From Streptomyces europaeiscabiei (GTDB lineage: Bacteria > Actinomycetota > Actinomycetes > Streptomycetales > Streptomycetaceae): DNA of 64,000 nucleotides. The notes beneath the pieces are model-generated. The model did no database searches. It was given only the letters and a program-made list of their open reading frames with translations, and was not told where the DNA came from. Where the stretch lies: assembly GCF_036346855.1 (NCBI RefSeq), contig NZ_CP107841.1, positions 4,592,001-4,656,000 of the forward strand, read 5' to 3'. The position numbers and the translations under genes are program-made. Numbering within the stretch: position 1 is the first letter of the stretch; every line of letters starts with the position of its first letter. Shown piece by piece: positions 1 to 7,192 of this stretch.

Positions 1-483
1 CCGCGCCTGGTACGTCGAATACGGCGGCCAGAACCTCAGCAACTCCTTCCATACGGCCGCCCGTTCCTCCCCCGCCAACAGGTGCGCGGTGACGGGGATG
101 TCCTGGCCCTTCCAGTTGATCTCGGCGTCGGGGTGGGCCAGCAGGTTGGCGCTCCAGGCGGGGTGGCCGGGGCGGCCGAAGTTCGACCCGATGAGCACCC
201 AGCTGCCCTTTCCCTCCTCGGGCATGCAGGCCAGCGGCGTACGACGCGGCACCCCGCTCCGCGCGCCGGTCGCGGTCAGCACGACGCCGGGCAGCAGCTG
301 TGCGCTGAGCAGCACCCGGCCCCGGGTGGCCCGGTGCACGGCCCGGTCCAGCGCCGGTATGACATGCGGCGCGACCCGGGCGAACGCCGGAGCCGAGGAC
401 ACCTTCTGCACCAGCCGCACGCCCATACCCTTCATCCGCTCCGCCGTGCCCGCTGTCATCCCGGCCGCCCTCCTCGAAGCCAT
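1..483 (-). CDS. Nitroreductase/deazaflavin (F420)-dependent oxidoreductase, 3' end cut by window edge
   Basis: About 161 residues are visible, beginning MASRRAAGMTAGTAERM. The block GSNFGRPGHPAWSANLLAHP followed by an aromatic W..L..FWPPYSTYQ tail is characteristic of the DUF385/Ddn family of small split-barrel F420H2-dependent oxidoreductases, which reduce quinones or nitro compounds. The ATG overlaps the stop of the upstream acyl-CoA dehydrogenase gene as TGATG, so the two are translationally coupled and probably share the palindrome-controlled promoter near 1.8 kb. The role in the catabolic operon is inferred only from context. The last residues lie outside the window. Confidence 0.85.
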   Translation of the reverse strand, partial: MASRRAAGMTAGTAERMKGMGVRLVQKVSSAPAFARVAPHVIPALDRAVHRATRGRVLLSAQLLPGVVLTATGARSGVPRRTPLACMPEEGKGSWVLIGSNFGRPGHPAWSANLLAHPDAEINWKGQDIPVTAHLLAGEERAAVWKELLRFWPPYSTYQAR

Positions 484-1763
484 CAGCCCCGCACCTCCCT
501 CTGCTCGCCCGGCCCGCCGGGCGCGAGCCCACCGACCGTGAAGACCCCCGCCATGTCCGCCGCCCGCCCCCGCAGCCGGTGCACCGGCCCGAAGAGCGCC
601 TCGTCCCCCGCGGCCCGCTTGAAGTACAGCTGTGCCTCGTGCTCCCAGGTGAACCCGATCCCCCCGTGCAACTGGATGCCCTCCCCGGCGGCCACCCGCA
701 ACGCCTCCAGCGCCTGGGCCAGCGCCGGCCCACCGGCCCGCTCACCGCCCCCGCCGCCCCCTCCGCCGGGCCTGGCGGCCGCCGCCCAGGCCGCGTAGTA
801 CGCGGCCGACCGGGCCGCCCGCACCCGCACGTACACATCCGCGAGCCGGTGCTTCACCGCCTGGAACGACCCGATCGGCCGCCCGAACTGCTCGCGCTGC
901 CGCGCATACGCGACCGTCCGCTCCAACGCCCGGTCGGCCGCGCCCACGGCCTCGGCGGCGAGCACGGCGGCGGCCGCGTCCCCGACCTCGGACAGGGCCG
1001 ACAACACCCCACCCCCGACGTCGGCACCGGGGCCGGAGCCGACATCGGCCCCCAGCAACTCGGCCTCCACATCCCGTAGTTCGAGCCGCGCCACCGGCCG
1101 CGTCTCGTCGACGGAGGTCTGCCGCACCCGTACGAGGCTCCCACCGGCATCCGTCTCCTCCCGCACGAGGAACAGCAGCGTCCGCGAGCGGGCGTACCCT
1201 CCGGCATGCGCGGCCACGAGCAGCATCCCCGCGCTGTGCCCGTCGAGCACCTGCCCGGCCTCCCCGTAGAGCCGCCACCCGTCCCCGACGCGTCGCGCCT
1301 GGACGCCTCCTGCGCGGCCGCCGCCGGCCCACGCGCCCTCGTTGTCACCGGTCAGCGCCAGCGCGGTGGCGAGGGCGGTGCCCGGTACCGCGAGGGCCGC
1401 GGTGAGCCGGCCCGAGGCGAGGAGGGGCAGCAGATCGGCGCGCTGCCGTTCGGTGCCGAGGGCGAGGACCAAGGGGGCGACGAGGACGGAGGTGGACAGC
1501 AGCGGCGAGGGCGCGAGAGCACGCCCCACCTCCTCACCGGCCAGGGCCAGTTCGGTCACGGAGCAACCGACACCGCCGTACGCCTCGGGGAGGGCGAGCC
1601 CCGGCAGTCCGAGCTGTTCGGAGAAGGCGGCCCACAAGCCGCCGTCGTACCCCTCTCCCGTCCGCACGGCGGCCCTGACCTCCTCCGGACCACAGCGCTT
1701 GAGCAGCAACTCCCTTACCGTGCGCCGGATTTCCTCCTGCTCGGCGGTGAAGCGGGCATCCAT
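483..1763 (-). CDS. Acyl-CoA dehydrogenase (partner-subunit type)
   Basis: A 426-residue acyl-CoA dehydrogenase, a flavoprotein introducing a trans-2 double bond into an acyl-CoA. The N-terminal helical domain starts MDARFTAEQEEIRRTVRELL. The C-terminal domain has YARQREQFGRPIGSFQAVKH and LHGGIGFTWEHEAQLYFKRA. It lacks the terminal GT/SEIQR..ERLLGLPK block seen in the two larger family members of this window, resembling the non-catalytic partner subunit of actinobacterial alpha2beta2 steroid dehydrogenases. ATG at 1763 is chosen because GGAAGGGGG lies just upstream; a longer frame to 1886 would cross the operator. It is followed by the F420-type oxidoreductase with overlapping stop and start. 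Substrate unknown. Confidence 0.88.
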   Translation of the reverse strand: MDARFTAEQEEIRRTVRELLLKRCGPEEVRAAVRTGEGYDGGLWAAFSEQLGLPGLALPEAYGGVGCSVTELALAGEEVGRALAPSPLLSTSVLVAPLVLALGTERQRADLLPLLASGRLTAALAVPGTALATALALTGDNEGAWAGGGRAGGVQARRVGDGWRLYGEAGQVLDGHSAGMLLVAAHAGGYARSRTLLFLVREETDAGGSLVRVRQTSVDETRPVARLELRDVEAELLGADVGSGPGADVGGGVLSALSEVGDAAAAVLAAEAVGAADRALERTVAYARQREQFGRPIGSFQAVKHRLADVYVRVRAARSAAYYAAWAAAARPGGGGGGGGERAGGPALAQALEALRVAAGEGIQLHGGIGFTWEHEAQLYFKRAAGDEALFGPVHRLRGRAADMAGVFTVGGLAPGGPGEQREVRG

Positions 1764-1805
1764 GGGCGGTCCCCCTTCCACTCCCCCAACGTTTACCGTC
1801 TCAAT

Positions 1806-1820
1806 CTGACGGTCCGTCAT
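1806..1820. promoter_or_regulatory. Palindromic operator site 1 (CTGACG-GTC-CGTCAT)
   Basis: A 15-bp site with arms CTGACG and CGTCAT (last base deviates from CGTCAG). It lies 42 bp upstream of the acyl-CoA dehydrogenase ATG at 1763, in the divergent region shared with the thiolase gene. It is one of nine copies found only at catabolic promoters in the first 30 kb. A TetR-type dimer binding it is inferred. Confidence 0.7.
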
Positions 1821-1865
1821 ATTAGGGCGGAAGACTACCGAAGCACAGGGCTGCCGAGCACCCAT

Positions 1866-1880
1866 CTGATGTACCGTCAG
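1866..1880. promoter_or_regulatory. Palindromic operator site 2 (CTGATG-TAC-CGTCAG)
   Basis: Second copy in the same divergent region. It ends only 4 bp before the thiolase ATG at 1885, so it occupies the place where a ribosome binding site would be. Either the thiolase mRNA is leaderless or the operator covers the translation initiation region. Confidence 0.7.
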
Positions 1881-1884
1881 ATTC

Positions 1885-3108
1885 ATGACCGCTGCGCCTG
1901 CTACGCCCGGACCCGGTGGCCGTCGTGACGCGGCGCCTCGTGGCGGCGGCCGGAAGGTCGCCGTCGTCGGGGCCGCACTGTCCGACTGCGGCCGGGTGGA
2001 CGACGCGACCCCGTACGCGCTGCACGCTCAGGCCGCCCGCCGGGCCCTCGCCGATGCGGGACTGGAGCGCACGGCCATCGACGGCCTGGCGTCGGCCGGC
2101 CTGGGCACACTGGCGCCGGTGGAGGTGGCGGAGTACCTGGGCCTGCGGCCCACCTGGGTGGACTCCACCTCGGTCGGGGGCTCGACCTGGGAGGTCATGG
2201 CGGCGCACGCGGCGGACGCGATCGCAGCCGGGCATGCGAACGTCGTGCTCCTCGTCTACGGCTCCACCTCCCGCGCGGACATCAGGGCGGGCCGCCGCAC
2301 CGGCAACCTCTCCTTCGGGGCCCGCGGCCCCCTCCAGTTCGAGGTCCCGTACGGGCACACCCTGATCGCCAAGTACGCCATGGCCGCGCGCCGCCACATG
2401 CACGAGTACGGCACGACCCTGGAGCAGCTGGCCTCCGTCGCCGTACAGGCCCGTGCCAACGCGGCGGCGAACCCGGAGGCGATGTTCCGCACCCCGATCA
2501 CCGTCGACGACGTCCTCTCCTCCACGCCGATCGCCGACCCGTTCACCAAACTGCACTGCTGCATACGCTCCGACGGCGGCGCGGCAATCCTGCTGGCGGC
2601 GGAGGAGTACGTGAGGGACTGCCGGCCGGCGACTCCCGTCTGGATCCTCGGCACCGGCGAGTACGCCTCCCACACGACCATGTCCGAGTGGCCCGACTTC
2701 ACGGTCTCCCCGGCGGCGGTCAGCGGCCGCCTGGCCTTCGAACGAGCCGGCGTGCGCCCCGCCGAGATCGACTTCGCCGAGATCTACGACGCCTTCACCT
2801 ACATGACTCTCGTGACCCTGGAGGATCTCGGCTTCTGCGCCAAGGGCGAGGGCGGGGCCTTCGTCGAGAAGAACCGCCTCACCCTCACCGGCGACCTGCC
2901 CGTCAACACCGACGGCGGCGGCCTCTCCGCCCAGCACCCCGGCATGCGCGGCCTCTTCCTCCTCGTCGAAGCCGTACGCCAGCTACGCGGCGAGGCGGGC
3001 GACCGCCAGATCCGAGCCGCCGACGGCCACCTGCCCCGCCTCGCGGTCGCCTCGGGCACGGGCGGCTGGTTCTGCTCCTCGGGGACGGTCGTGCTGGGAC
3101 GGGGGTGA
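1885..3108 (+). CDS. Thiolase-fold lipid-transfer protein / acetyl-CoA acetyltransferase-like
   Basis: A 407-residue thiolase-superfamily protein of the lipid-transfer (Ltp/SCP-x) type. Recognisable parts are the N-terminal KVAVVGAALSDCGR, the central HCCIRSDGGAAILLAAEEYV, and the C-terminal NTDGGGLSAQHPGMRG and GTGGWFCSSGTVVL. Where classical thiolases carry the nucleophilic Cys after a Gly-rich stretch it reads VGGSTWEVM, so cleavage may be retro-aldol rather than thiolytic, as in Ltp2-type enzymes that pair with DUF35 proteins; a DUF35 gene is present at 8.6-9.1 kb. ATG 1885 is the only good start; there is no Shine-Dalgarno, only the operator, suggesting a leaderless mRNA. Exact reaction unknown. 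Confidence 0.85.
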   Translation: MTAAPATPGPGGRRDAAPRGGGRKVAVVGAALSDCGRVDDATPYALHAQAARRALADAGLERTAIDGLASAGLGTLAPVEVAEYLGLRPTWVDSTSVGGSTWEVMAAHAADAIAAGHANVVLLVYGSTSRADIRAGRRTGNLSFGARGPLQFEVPYGHTLIAKYAMAARRHMHEYGTTLEQLASVAVQARANAAANPEAMFRTPITVDDVLSSTPIADPFTKLHCCIRSDGGAAILLAAEEYVRDCRPATPVWILGTGEYASHTTMSEWPDFTVSPAAVSGRLAFERAGVRPAEIDFAEIYDAFTYMTLVTLEDLGFCAKGEGGAFVEKNRLTLTGDLPVNTDGGGLSAQHPGMRGLFLLVEAVRQLRGEAGDRQIRAADGHLPRLAVASGTGGWFCSSGTVVLGRG

Positions 3109-3199
3109 GGGGCACAGTCACCCGTTCGGGCGAATCAGGCCTGATCAGAGCCCCTCGCTTAACGCTTGCATTAGTTTCCTGCGCGTGGCTCGATGGGAA

Positions 3200-3566
3200 G
3201 GGATCTTCGTCGCGGAAGTGGCGGCTTGACATCCTCCCCCTCTTGAAAGAGGGGGATTCCAACCCGTTCGGGCTGAGGTTCACGGACGTTCGGCCGCTGG
3301 TTGGGCGGTGTCGTCCCTCCGGCACCGGCTGTCCGCCGGGGGCGGGGGATCCCGCCCTGTCCTGCCGCGACGTTGATACTCGCGTTGGTGTCCGCGTTGC
3401 AGGCGAAGCCGCAGGAGGAACAGACGAACTCGGCTTGGCTCTTGCGCGAGTTCTTGTCGATCCAACCACAGGCACTGCACCGCAGACTCGTGTACGGGGC
3501 GGGAACGTCCTCGACCCGGCCGGGGGCCTTGTGCCCGGTGCGCTGCCGCAGCAGGCCCCACCCTTG
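3200..3566 (-). mobile_element. IS200/IS605-family TnpB C-terminal remnant with right-end hairpin
   Basis: On the minus strand, from about 3563 downward, the frame reads GWGLLRQRTGHKAPGRVEDV, then the four-Cys zinc ribbon RCSACGWIDKNS...CSSCGF and the RuvC-III motif ADTNASINVAAG. This is the C-terminal quarter of a TnpB RNA-guided nuclease; the N-terminal parts (RuvC-I, RuvC-II) and any TnpA are gone. Beyond it lies the hairpin typical of Streptomyces IS605 right ends. The last part of the interval overlaps the element end inside the broken toxin gene. No activity is expected. Confidence 0.82.
3236..3255 (-). repeat. IS605 right-end hairpin (omega-RNA 3' stem remnant)
   Basis: Perfect 9-bp arms CCCCCTCTT and AAGAGGGGG separated by GA. 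It lies just 3' of the TnpB remnant on the minus strand, the expected place for the right-end hairpin that also forms the scaffold stem of the TnpB guide RNA. The sequence following on that strand, at and below about 3226, is the antisense of the toxin gene's first codons. Confidence 0.75.
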
Positions 3567-3643
3567 GTGGAGGACGCCATCGATACTTTGTCGCTGTTCG
3601 GCCCCACGCTCGGCCGTCCGCTCGTCGACCGGATCAAGGGCGC

Positions 3644-3689
3644 GGAACAGCACCACCTGAAAGAACGGAACAGCGCCACCTGAAAGAAC
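3644..3689 (+). repeat. 23-bp tandem duplication that frameshifts the toxin gene
   Basis: Two copies, 3644-3666 and 3667-3689, identical except for one A/G difference. As 23 is not a multiple of three, the second copy puts the downstream toxin codons out of frame. Deleting one copy joins the sequences encoding HHLKE and LRPGSAGK exactly as in intact family members. Confidence 0.9.
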
Positions 3690-3876
3690 TGAGACCCGGC
3701 TCAGCAGGAAAGAGCGAAATCCGGATCCTGTTCGCCTTCGACCCCGTACGTCGGGCTGTCCTCTTGGTCGCGGGAGACAAGGCCGGCAATTGGGGCGGCT
3801 GGTACGACACCAACATTCCGGTCGCCGAGAAGCGTTACCAGGACCACATCGCAGAACTGGAAACAAGGGAGTACGA

Positions 3877-4215
3877 ATGAGCACCGTCCGCTGGGAGGAT
3901 GTCAAGCGTCGAGCCGACGAGCAACGGCGGGCCGCTGGGCTCGCGGTGCGATCCGAGGCGGAGAAGCGGGCCGACATGAACCGCCTCCTCGCCGAGATCC
4001 GCGCCTACAACCTCGCCGAGCTGCGGCGCGAACAGGACCTCACGCAGCGCGACATCGCGGACTCCATGGGGGTGTCGACTCCTCGTATCTCCGCCATCGA
4101 GCACGGCGAGATCGACCGCACGGAGGTGGCGACCCTGCGGGCCTACATCCGTGCGCTGGGCGGGGAACTGCGGGTGGTGGCGGACTTCGGGGACACGGCC
4201 TTCACGGTCGGCTGA
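3877..4215 (+). CDS. XRE-family antitoxin / transcriptional regulator
   Basis: A 112-residue protein with a C-terminal helix-turn-helix (LRREQDLTQRDIADSMG, then TPRISAIEHGEID) and the tail GGELRVVADFGDTAFTVG. This is the usual layout of HigA-type antitoxins encoded downstream of HigB/Gp49-like toxins. The ATG overlaps the toxin stop. Its toxin is destroyed, so the gene is an orphan that could still repress its own promoter. The open frame extends 29 codons upstream of 3877 but that part is the toxin reading in another frame. Confidence 0.88.
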   Translation: MSTVRWEDVKRRADEQRRAAGLAVRSEAEKRADMNRLLAEIRAYNLAELRREQDLTQRDIADSMGVSTPRISAIEHGEIDRTEVATLRAYIRALGGELRVVADFGDTAFTVG

Positions 4216-4276
4216 CGGCTTCGACTGACGGCTTCGACTGACGGCTTCGGCTGACGGCTTCGGCTGACGGCTGCCG
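4212..4276 (+). repeat. 13-bp tandem repeat seeded at the antitoxin stop codon
   Basis: Five units of CTGACGGCTTCGA or close variants. The first unit contains the antitoxin TGA (4213-4215). Since 13 is not a multiple of three, the repeated TGA appears in all three frames. Confidence 0.92.
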
Positions 4277-4386
4277 TTCCGCGAGCCCCGGCGTCTTCGC
4301 CCGGCGCCGGAATACGGGGCGGGACGGGGGCGCTGAACCGACTCGGCAGACGAAGGCGTCCCCGCAGCAGCCCCGGAGGAAGCGAC

Positions 4387-4812
4387 ATGGCACTGTCCCG
4401 CAAGGAGCGCGAGGAGTTTCTGGCCGAGGCGCATGTGGCCGCGTTGGCGGTGGACGCCGGGGAGGGCAGAGCACCGTTGACGGTGCCGATCTGGTACCAG
4501 TACGAACCCGGAGGCGACATCTGGGTCATGACCGGGCTGGACACCCGCAAGAACCGGCTGATCCAGGCCGCCGGCCGCTTCTCCCTGATGGTCGACCGGC
4601 TCGAACCCACGATCCGCTACGTCTCCGTCGAGGGCCCCGTCACCGACACGTCCCCCGCCGGCCTCGACGACCTCCGCGAGATCTCGGCCCGCTACCTCCC
4701 GGCCGAAAAGGTCGACGGCTACGTCGACTTCGCCTCGAAGAGCCACGGCGAACAGGTCATCATCCGTATGCGCCCCGAGAGGTGGGTCTCGTCCGACCTG
4801 GGCTCGGTGTGA
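4387..4812 (+). CDS. Pyridoxamine 5'-phosphate oxidase-family (split-barrel FMN/F420-binding) protein
   Basis: A 141-residue single-domain split-barrel protein: LTVPIWYQYEPGGDIWVMTG, DTRKNRLIQAAGRFSLMVD and YVSVEGPV are typical of PNPOx-like proteins that bind FMN, F420 or haem-related cofactors. GGAGGAAGCGAC lies directly upstream of the ATG. It is followed 13 bp later by a larger PNPOx protein, so the two may be co-transcribed. The substrate cannot be told from sequence. Confidence 0.82.
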   Translation: MALSRKEREEFLAEAHVAALAVDAGEGRAPLTVPIWYQYEPGGDIWVMTGLDTRKNRLIQAAGRFSLMVDRLEPTIRYVSVEGPVTDTSPAGLDDLREISARYLPAEKVDGYVDFASKSHGEQVIIRMRPERWVSSDLGSV

Positions 4813-4825
4813 GACCGTCCCACCC

Positions 4826-5539
4826 ATGATCGAGCCCCCTTCCCAGCCGCGGCCCGCCTCCCCGGCCCCCGCCCGGCCGTCCGAGTTCGTGGAGGCCCTG
4901 CGCGGGCTGCGGGTCTGGGATCCGCAGGTCAGCGCCCTGCCACTGTTCGATCCGGCCGCGGCCCCCGCCGACCCGGTGTCGCTCTTCGCCGCATGGTTCG
5001 GGGAGGTCGTGGCGGCCGGGGAGGTGGAACCGCACACGATGTCGCTGGCCACGGCGGACGCGGAGGGGCGGCCGGACGTCCGTACGGTGATGCTGCACGA
5101 CGTGGACGCGCGGGGCTGGCACTTCGCCTCGCACTCCGGCAGCCGCAAGGGACGCCACCTCGCGGCCCGCCCCTACGCGTCCCTCGGCTTCTACTGGCCC
5201 CTCCTCGGCCGCCAGGTCCGGGTGCGGGGCCGGGTCACGGTCGAACCCGCCGAGGTCGCCCACGCCGATCTGCACGCCCGTTCGACGGGTGCGCTGGCCG
5301 CCGCCCTCGTGGGCCGGCAGAGCGAAGTCCTCTCCTCCTACGAGGAGTTGGAGCACGCCTCGGAGGTCGCCTGGACCCGTGCCGAGCAAGAGCCGGACGT
5401 GGCCGTGCCCTCCTGGACGGCGTACGTCGTGGAACCGGACGAGGTGGAGTTCTTCCAGGGGGACGCGCGGCGACGCCACGTCCGACTGGACTACCGGCGG
5501 GAGGGCGGCGGTTGGGTCACCGGGCTGCTGTGGCCCTGA
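4826..5539 (+). CDS. PdxH-like pyridoxine/pyridoxamine phosphate oxidase paralogue
   Basis: A 237-residue PNPOx protein with FMN-binding features [20 protein letters not shown] and HFASHSGSRKGRHLAARPYA, and a C-terminal dimerisation region ending VRLDYRREGGGWVTGLLWP. It is longer and more divergent than the pdxH gene at 54.2 kb, which keeps the canonical R-L-x-D-R tail; here the equivalent region is VRLDYRREG. It may oxidise a different substrate than PNP. The Shine-Dalgarno is weak, consistent with coupling to the preceding gene. Confidence 0.78.
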   Translation: MIEPPSQPRPASPAPARPSEFVEALRGLRVWDPQVSALPLFDPAAAPADPVSLFAAWFGEVVAAGEVEPHTMSLATADAEGRPDVRTVMLHDVDARGWHFASHSGSRKGRHLAARPYASLGFYWPLLGRQVRVRGRVTVEPAEVAHADLHARSTGALAAALVGRQSEVLSSYEELEHASEVAWTRAEQEPDVAVPSWTAYVVEPDEVEFFQGDARRRHVRLDYRREGGGWVTGLLWP

Positions 5540-5594
5540 CGTACGTCGGGCAGTTCTGACAGACAGGCTGGGCTGCCCGGCGGGGCGAACGACG

Positions 5595-6983
5595 TCAGTG
5601 GTCGTTGTCCAGGTGCAGCTTGAGGAGATCGATGCCGTAGTCGCCCCCGTTGGGCGTGCGGATGATGGTGTGGATGTGCTGCTGGGTGGGGGTGCCGCCG
5701 GGACCACCCATACCGCCGCCACCGTTGCCGCTACTGCTACTGCTACTGCTACTGCTGCCGTCGGGGTTGTAGCCGAGCGGGGACTGGGCGTCGTACTCGA
5801 TGAGGACGACCGGGCTGTGCACGCGGTAGTAGAAGGCCGAGTCGTCGTCGGTCTCGCCGATCCAGTAGAAGTACGTGTCGTCGAGGTGCTCCTCGACCTC
5901 CTTCATCTTCACGTCGGCGTGGGCGTCGGCCATGTTGCCGACGTAGACGCGGACGAGGGCGAGGAGCTTGTCGCGCTGGGCGTCGGTCCAGTCGGCGGCG
6001 GCGAGGCCCTGGTGGGCGAGCTTGAGGTTGTCCTGGCCGGCCCCGGCCTTCAGGTTGTCACCGGCCTTGGACTCGGACGAGATGACCTTCTTGCGCTGGG
6101 CGTCGGTGAGAGCGCGCAGGACGGTCAGGCCGGCCTTGGTCTCCTTCTTGAACGTGGTGATCTTCTCGCCGTTGTACGTGGCGGACGTCGGCTCGGAGCC
6201 CATGAAGGTCGGGGTCATCACGACCTGGTCGCCGAGGACGAAGTAGTTGATGGCCAGGTGGTGGCCCTCGTACTGGAAGCCCCACGGCTCACTGGTGGAC
6301 GGCGTGCCCATGAACGTGAAGAAGTAGGCGCCCTCGGTGAGGGTGTCCCTGCCGCCGCCGCTGTACTCACCGAGGAACGCGTTCAGCTTCATGATGTTGC
6401 GGGACTGGGTGAGCCCGTCGGCGGAGAGCGCGGCGCCAAGGAGCGCGTAGCCGAGTTCGCGCTGCTTCTCGGTCAGGTCGCCCATGCGGGCGCCCTCGCG
6501 CTCGTAGCCGTCGACGTTGCTCCAGGCCAGCCACTCGTCGTCCTCCACGTCGAAGACGGAGGCCTTCTTCTCCGCGCTGGTCAGCCCGTCCAGGAAGGCC
6601 TGCGCCTTCTGGACCACCTTGTCGGTGGACACGTCGGTGGAATGGATGGAGTACAGGTCGTCCACGACCTTGCCGTCCGTCGTGACCCCGACGAAGTCGG
6701 CGTACTTCACCGCGCTGGCGCCCGGCCCCATACCTCCTCCGCCACCACCCGGGGCGCCGGAGGGCATGCCGTTCGGGGCGGCCGAGGACGAGGACGAACT
6801 CGCCGTACCTGACGAGCCCGACGAACAGCCGGTCATCGTCGCCACGGCGGCGACACCGCCGGCCAGCAGCGCCTTGTTCATGAACCAGCGGCGGGTGCGC
6901 TGGGCTTCGGGGGTGCGGGGGCGGTGACCGTGGGTATGGGTGTGGTCGTGCGGGTGAGGGTGGGCGTGCGCGTTCTCAGTCAT
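5595..6983 (-). CDS. DUF3500 protein, Tat-type lipoprotein with His-rich N-terminus
   Basis: A 462-residue protein. Residues 3-20 are histidine-rich (HAHPHPHDHTHTHGH). There follows a twin-arginine signal TRRWFMNKALLAGGVAAVAT with lipobox MTGC, then a Ser/Gly/Pro-rich spacer. The mature part matches DUF3500: WGFQYEGHHLAINYFVLGDQ, GSEPTSATYNGEK, and near the end YWIGETDDDSAFYYRVHSP and LIEYD. DUF3500 proteins are exported and of unknown function; conserved His residues suggest metal binding. The cytoplasmic His-rich leader in front of a Tat signal is unusual. A poly-Ser stretch lies near the C-terminus. It appears monocistronic. Confidence 0.85.
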   Translation of the reverse strand: MTENAHAHPHPHDHTHTHGHRPRTPEAQRTRRWFMNKALLAGGVAAVATMTGCSSGSSGTASSSSSSAAPNGMPSGAPGGGGGGMGPGASAVKYADFVGVTTDGKVVDDLYSIHSTDVSTDKVVQKAQAFLDGLTSAEKKASVFDVEDDEWLAWSNVDGYEREGARMGDLTEKQRELGYALLGAALSADGLTQSRNIMKLNAFLGEYSGGGRDTLTEGAYFFTFMGTPSTSEPWGFQYEGHHLAINYFVLGDQVVMTPTFMGSEPTSATYNGEKITTFKKETKAGLTVLRALTDAQRKKVISSESKAGDNLKAGAGQDNLKLAHQGLAAADWTDAQRDKLLALVRVYVGNMADAHADVKMKEVEEHLDDTYFYWIGETDDDSAFYYRVHSPVVLIEYDAQSPLGYNPDGSSSSSSSSSGNGGGGMGGPGGTPTQQHIHTIIRTPNGGDYGIDLLKLHLDNDH

Positions 6984-7120
6984 GCGCCCAAGGTCGGGGG
7001 CGGAGCTGAAGCGTTTCTGAAGTGCGGCTGTGAGCGGGCTGTGCCGGGGCCGACGGCCGCGGTCAGGCCTGGTCAGGTCCCGGCCGAACCGCGGACCGCC
7101 GCCTCAGACGTTTCCCGCAC

Positions 7121-7192
7121 TCAGGCCTTCTCCCACTCTCAGGCCTCCTCCCACTCTCACGCCTTCTCCCACTCTCACGCCTTCTCCCACAC
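7121..7192 (-). repeat. 18-bp tandem repeat seeded at the methyltransferase stop codon
   Basis: Four 18-bp units (7121-7138, 7139-7156, 7157-7174, 7175-7192). The unit at 7175-7192 holds the last codons of the methyltransferase and its TGA. Each further copy repeats the same terminal codons plus a stop in the same frame (18 is divisible by three). Confidence 0.92.

Larger units (their letters stand above)
3185..3880 (+). pseudogene. HigB/Gp49-like toxin, interrupted by an IS605 remnant and frameshifted
   Basis: Three pieces on the plus strand reassemble into a RelE/HigB-type mRNA-interferase toxin. Codons 3185-3226 (GTG start) read VARWEGIFVAEVAA, like the toxin N-terminus. Then about 340 bp of IS605 material intervenes. 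From 3567 the frame reads VEDAIDTLSLFGPTLGRPLV and DRIKGAEQHHLKE, typical of this family. A 23-bp tandem duplication (3644-3689) then shifts the frame, after which LRPGSAGKSEIRILFAFDP and GDKAGNWGGWYDTNIPVAEK continue to the TGA at 3878-3880. That TGA overlaps the antitoxin ATG as ATGA, the normal arrangement of a toxin-first module. Removing the insertion and one repeat copy would nearly restore the gene. The toxin is inactive here. Confidence 0.82.

Noticed and set aside
2688..3683. A 331-codon plus-strand frame running from the thiolase gene through the IS remnant
   Set aside because: It is out of frame with the thiolase; only its last 40 codons are meaningful, as part of the broken toxin.
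5533..5560. An eleventh operator copy (CTGACGTACGTCGGG)
   Set aside because: The right arm lacks CAG and the site lies at the end of one gene with no promoter following.
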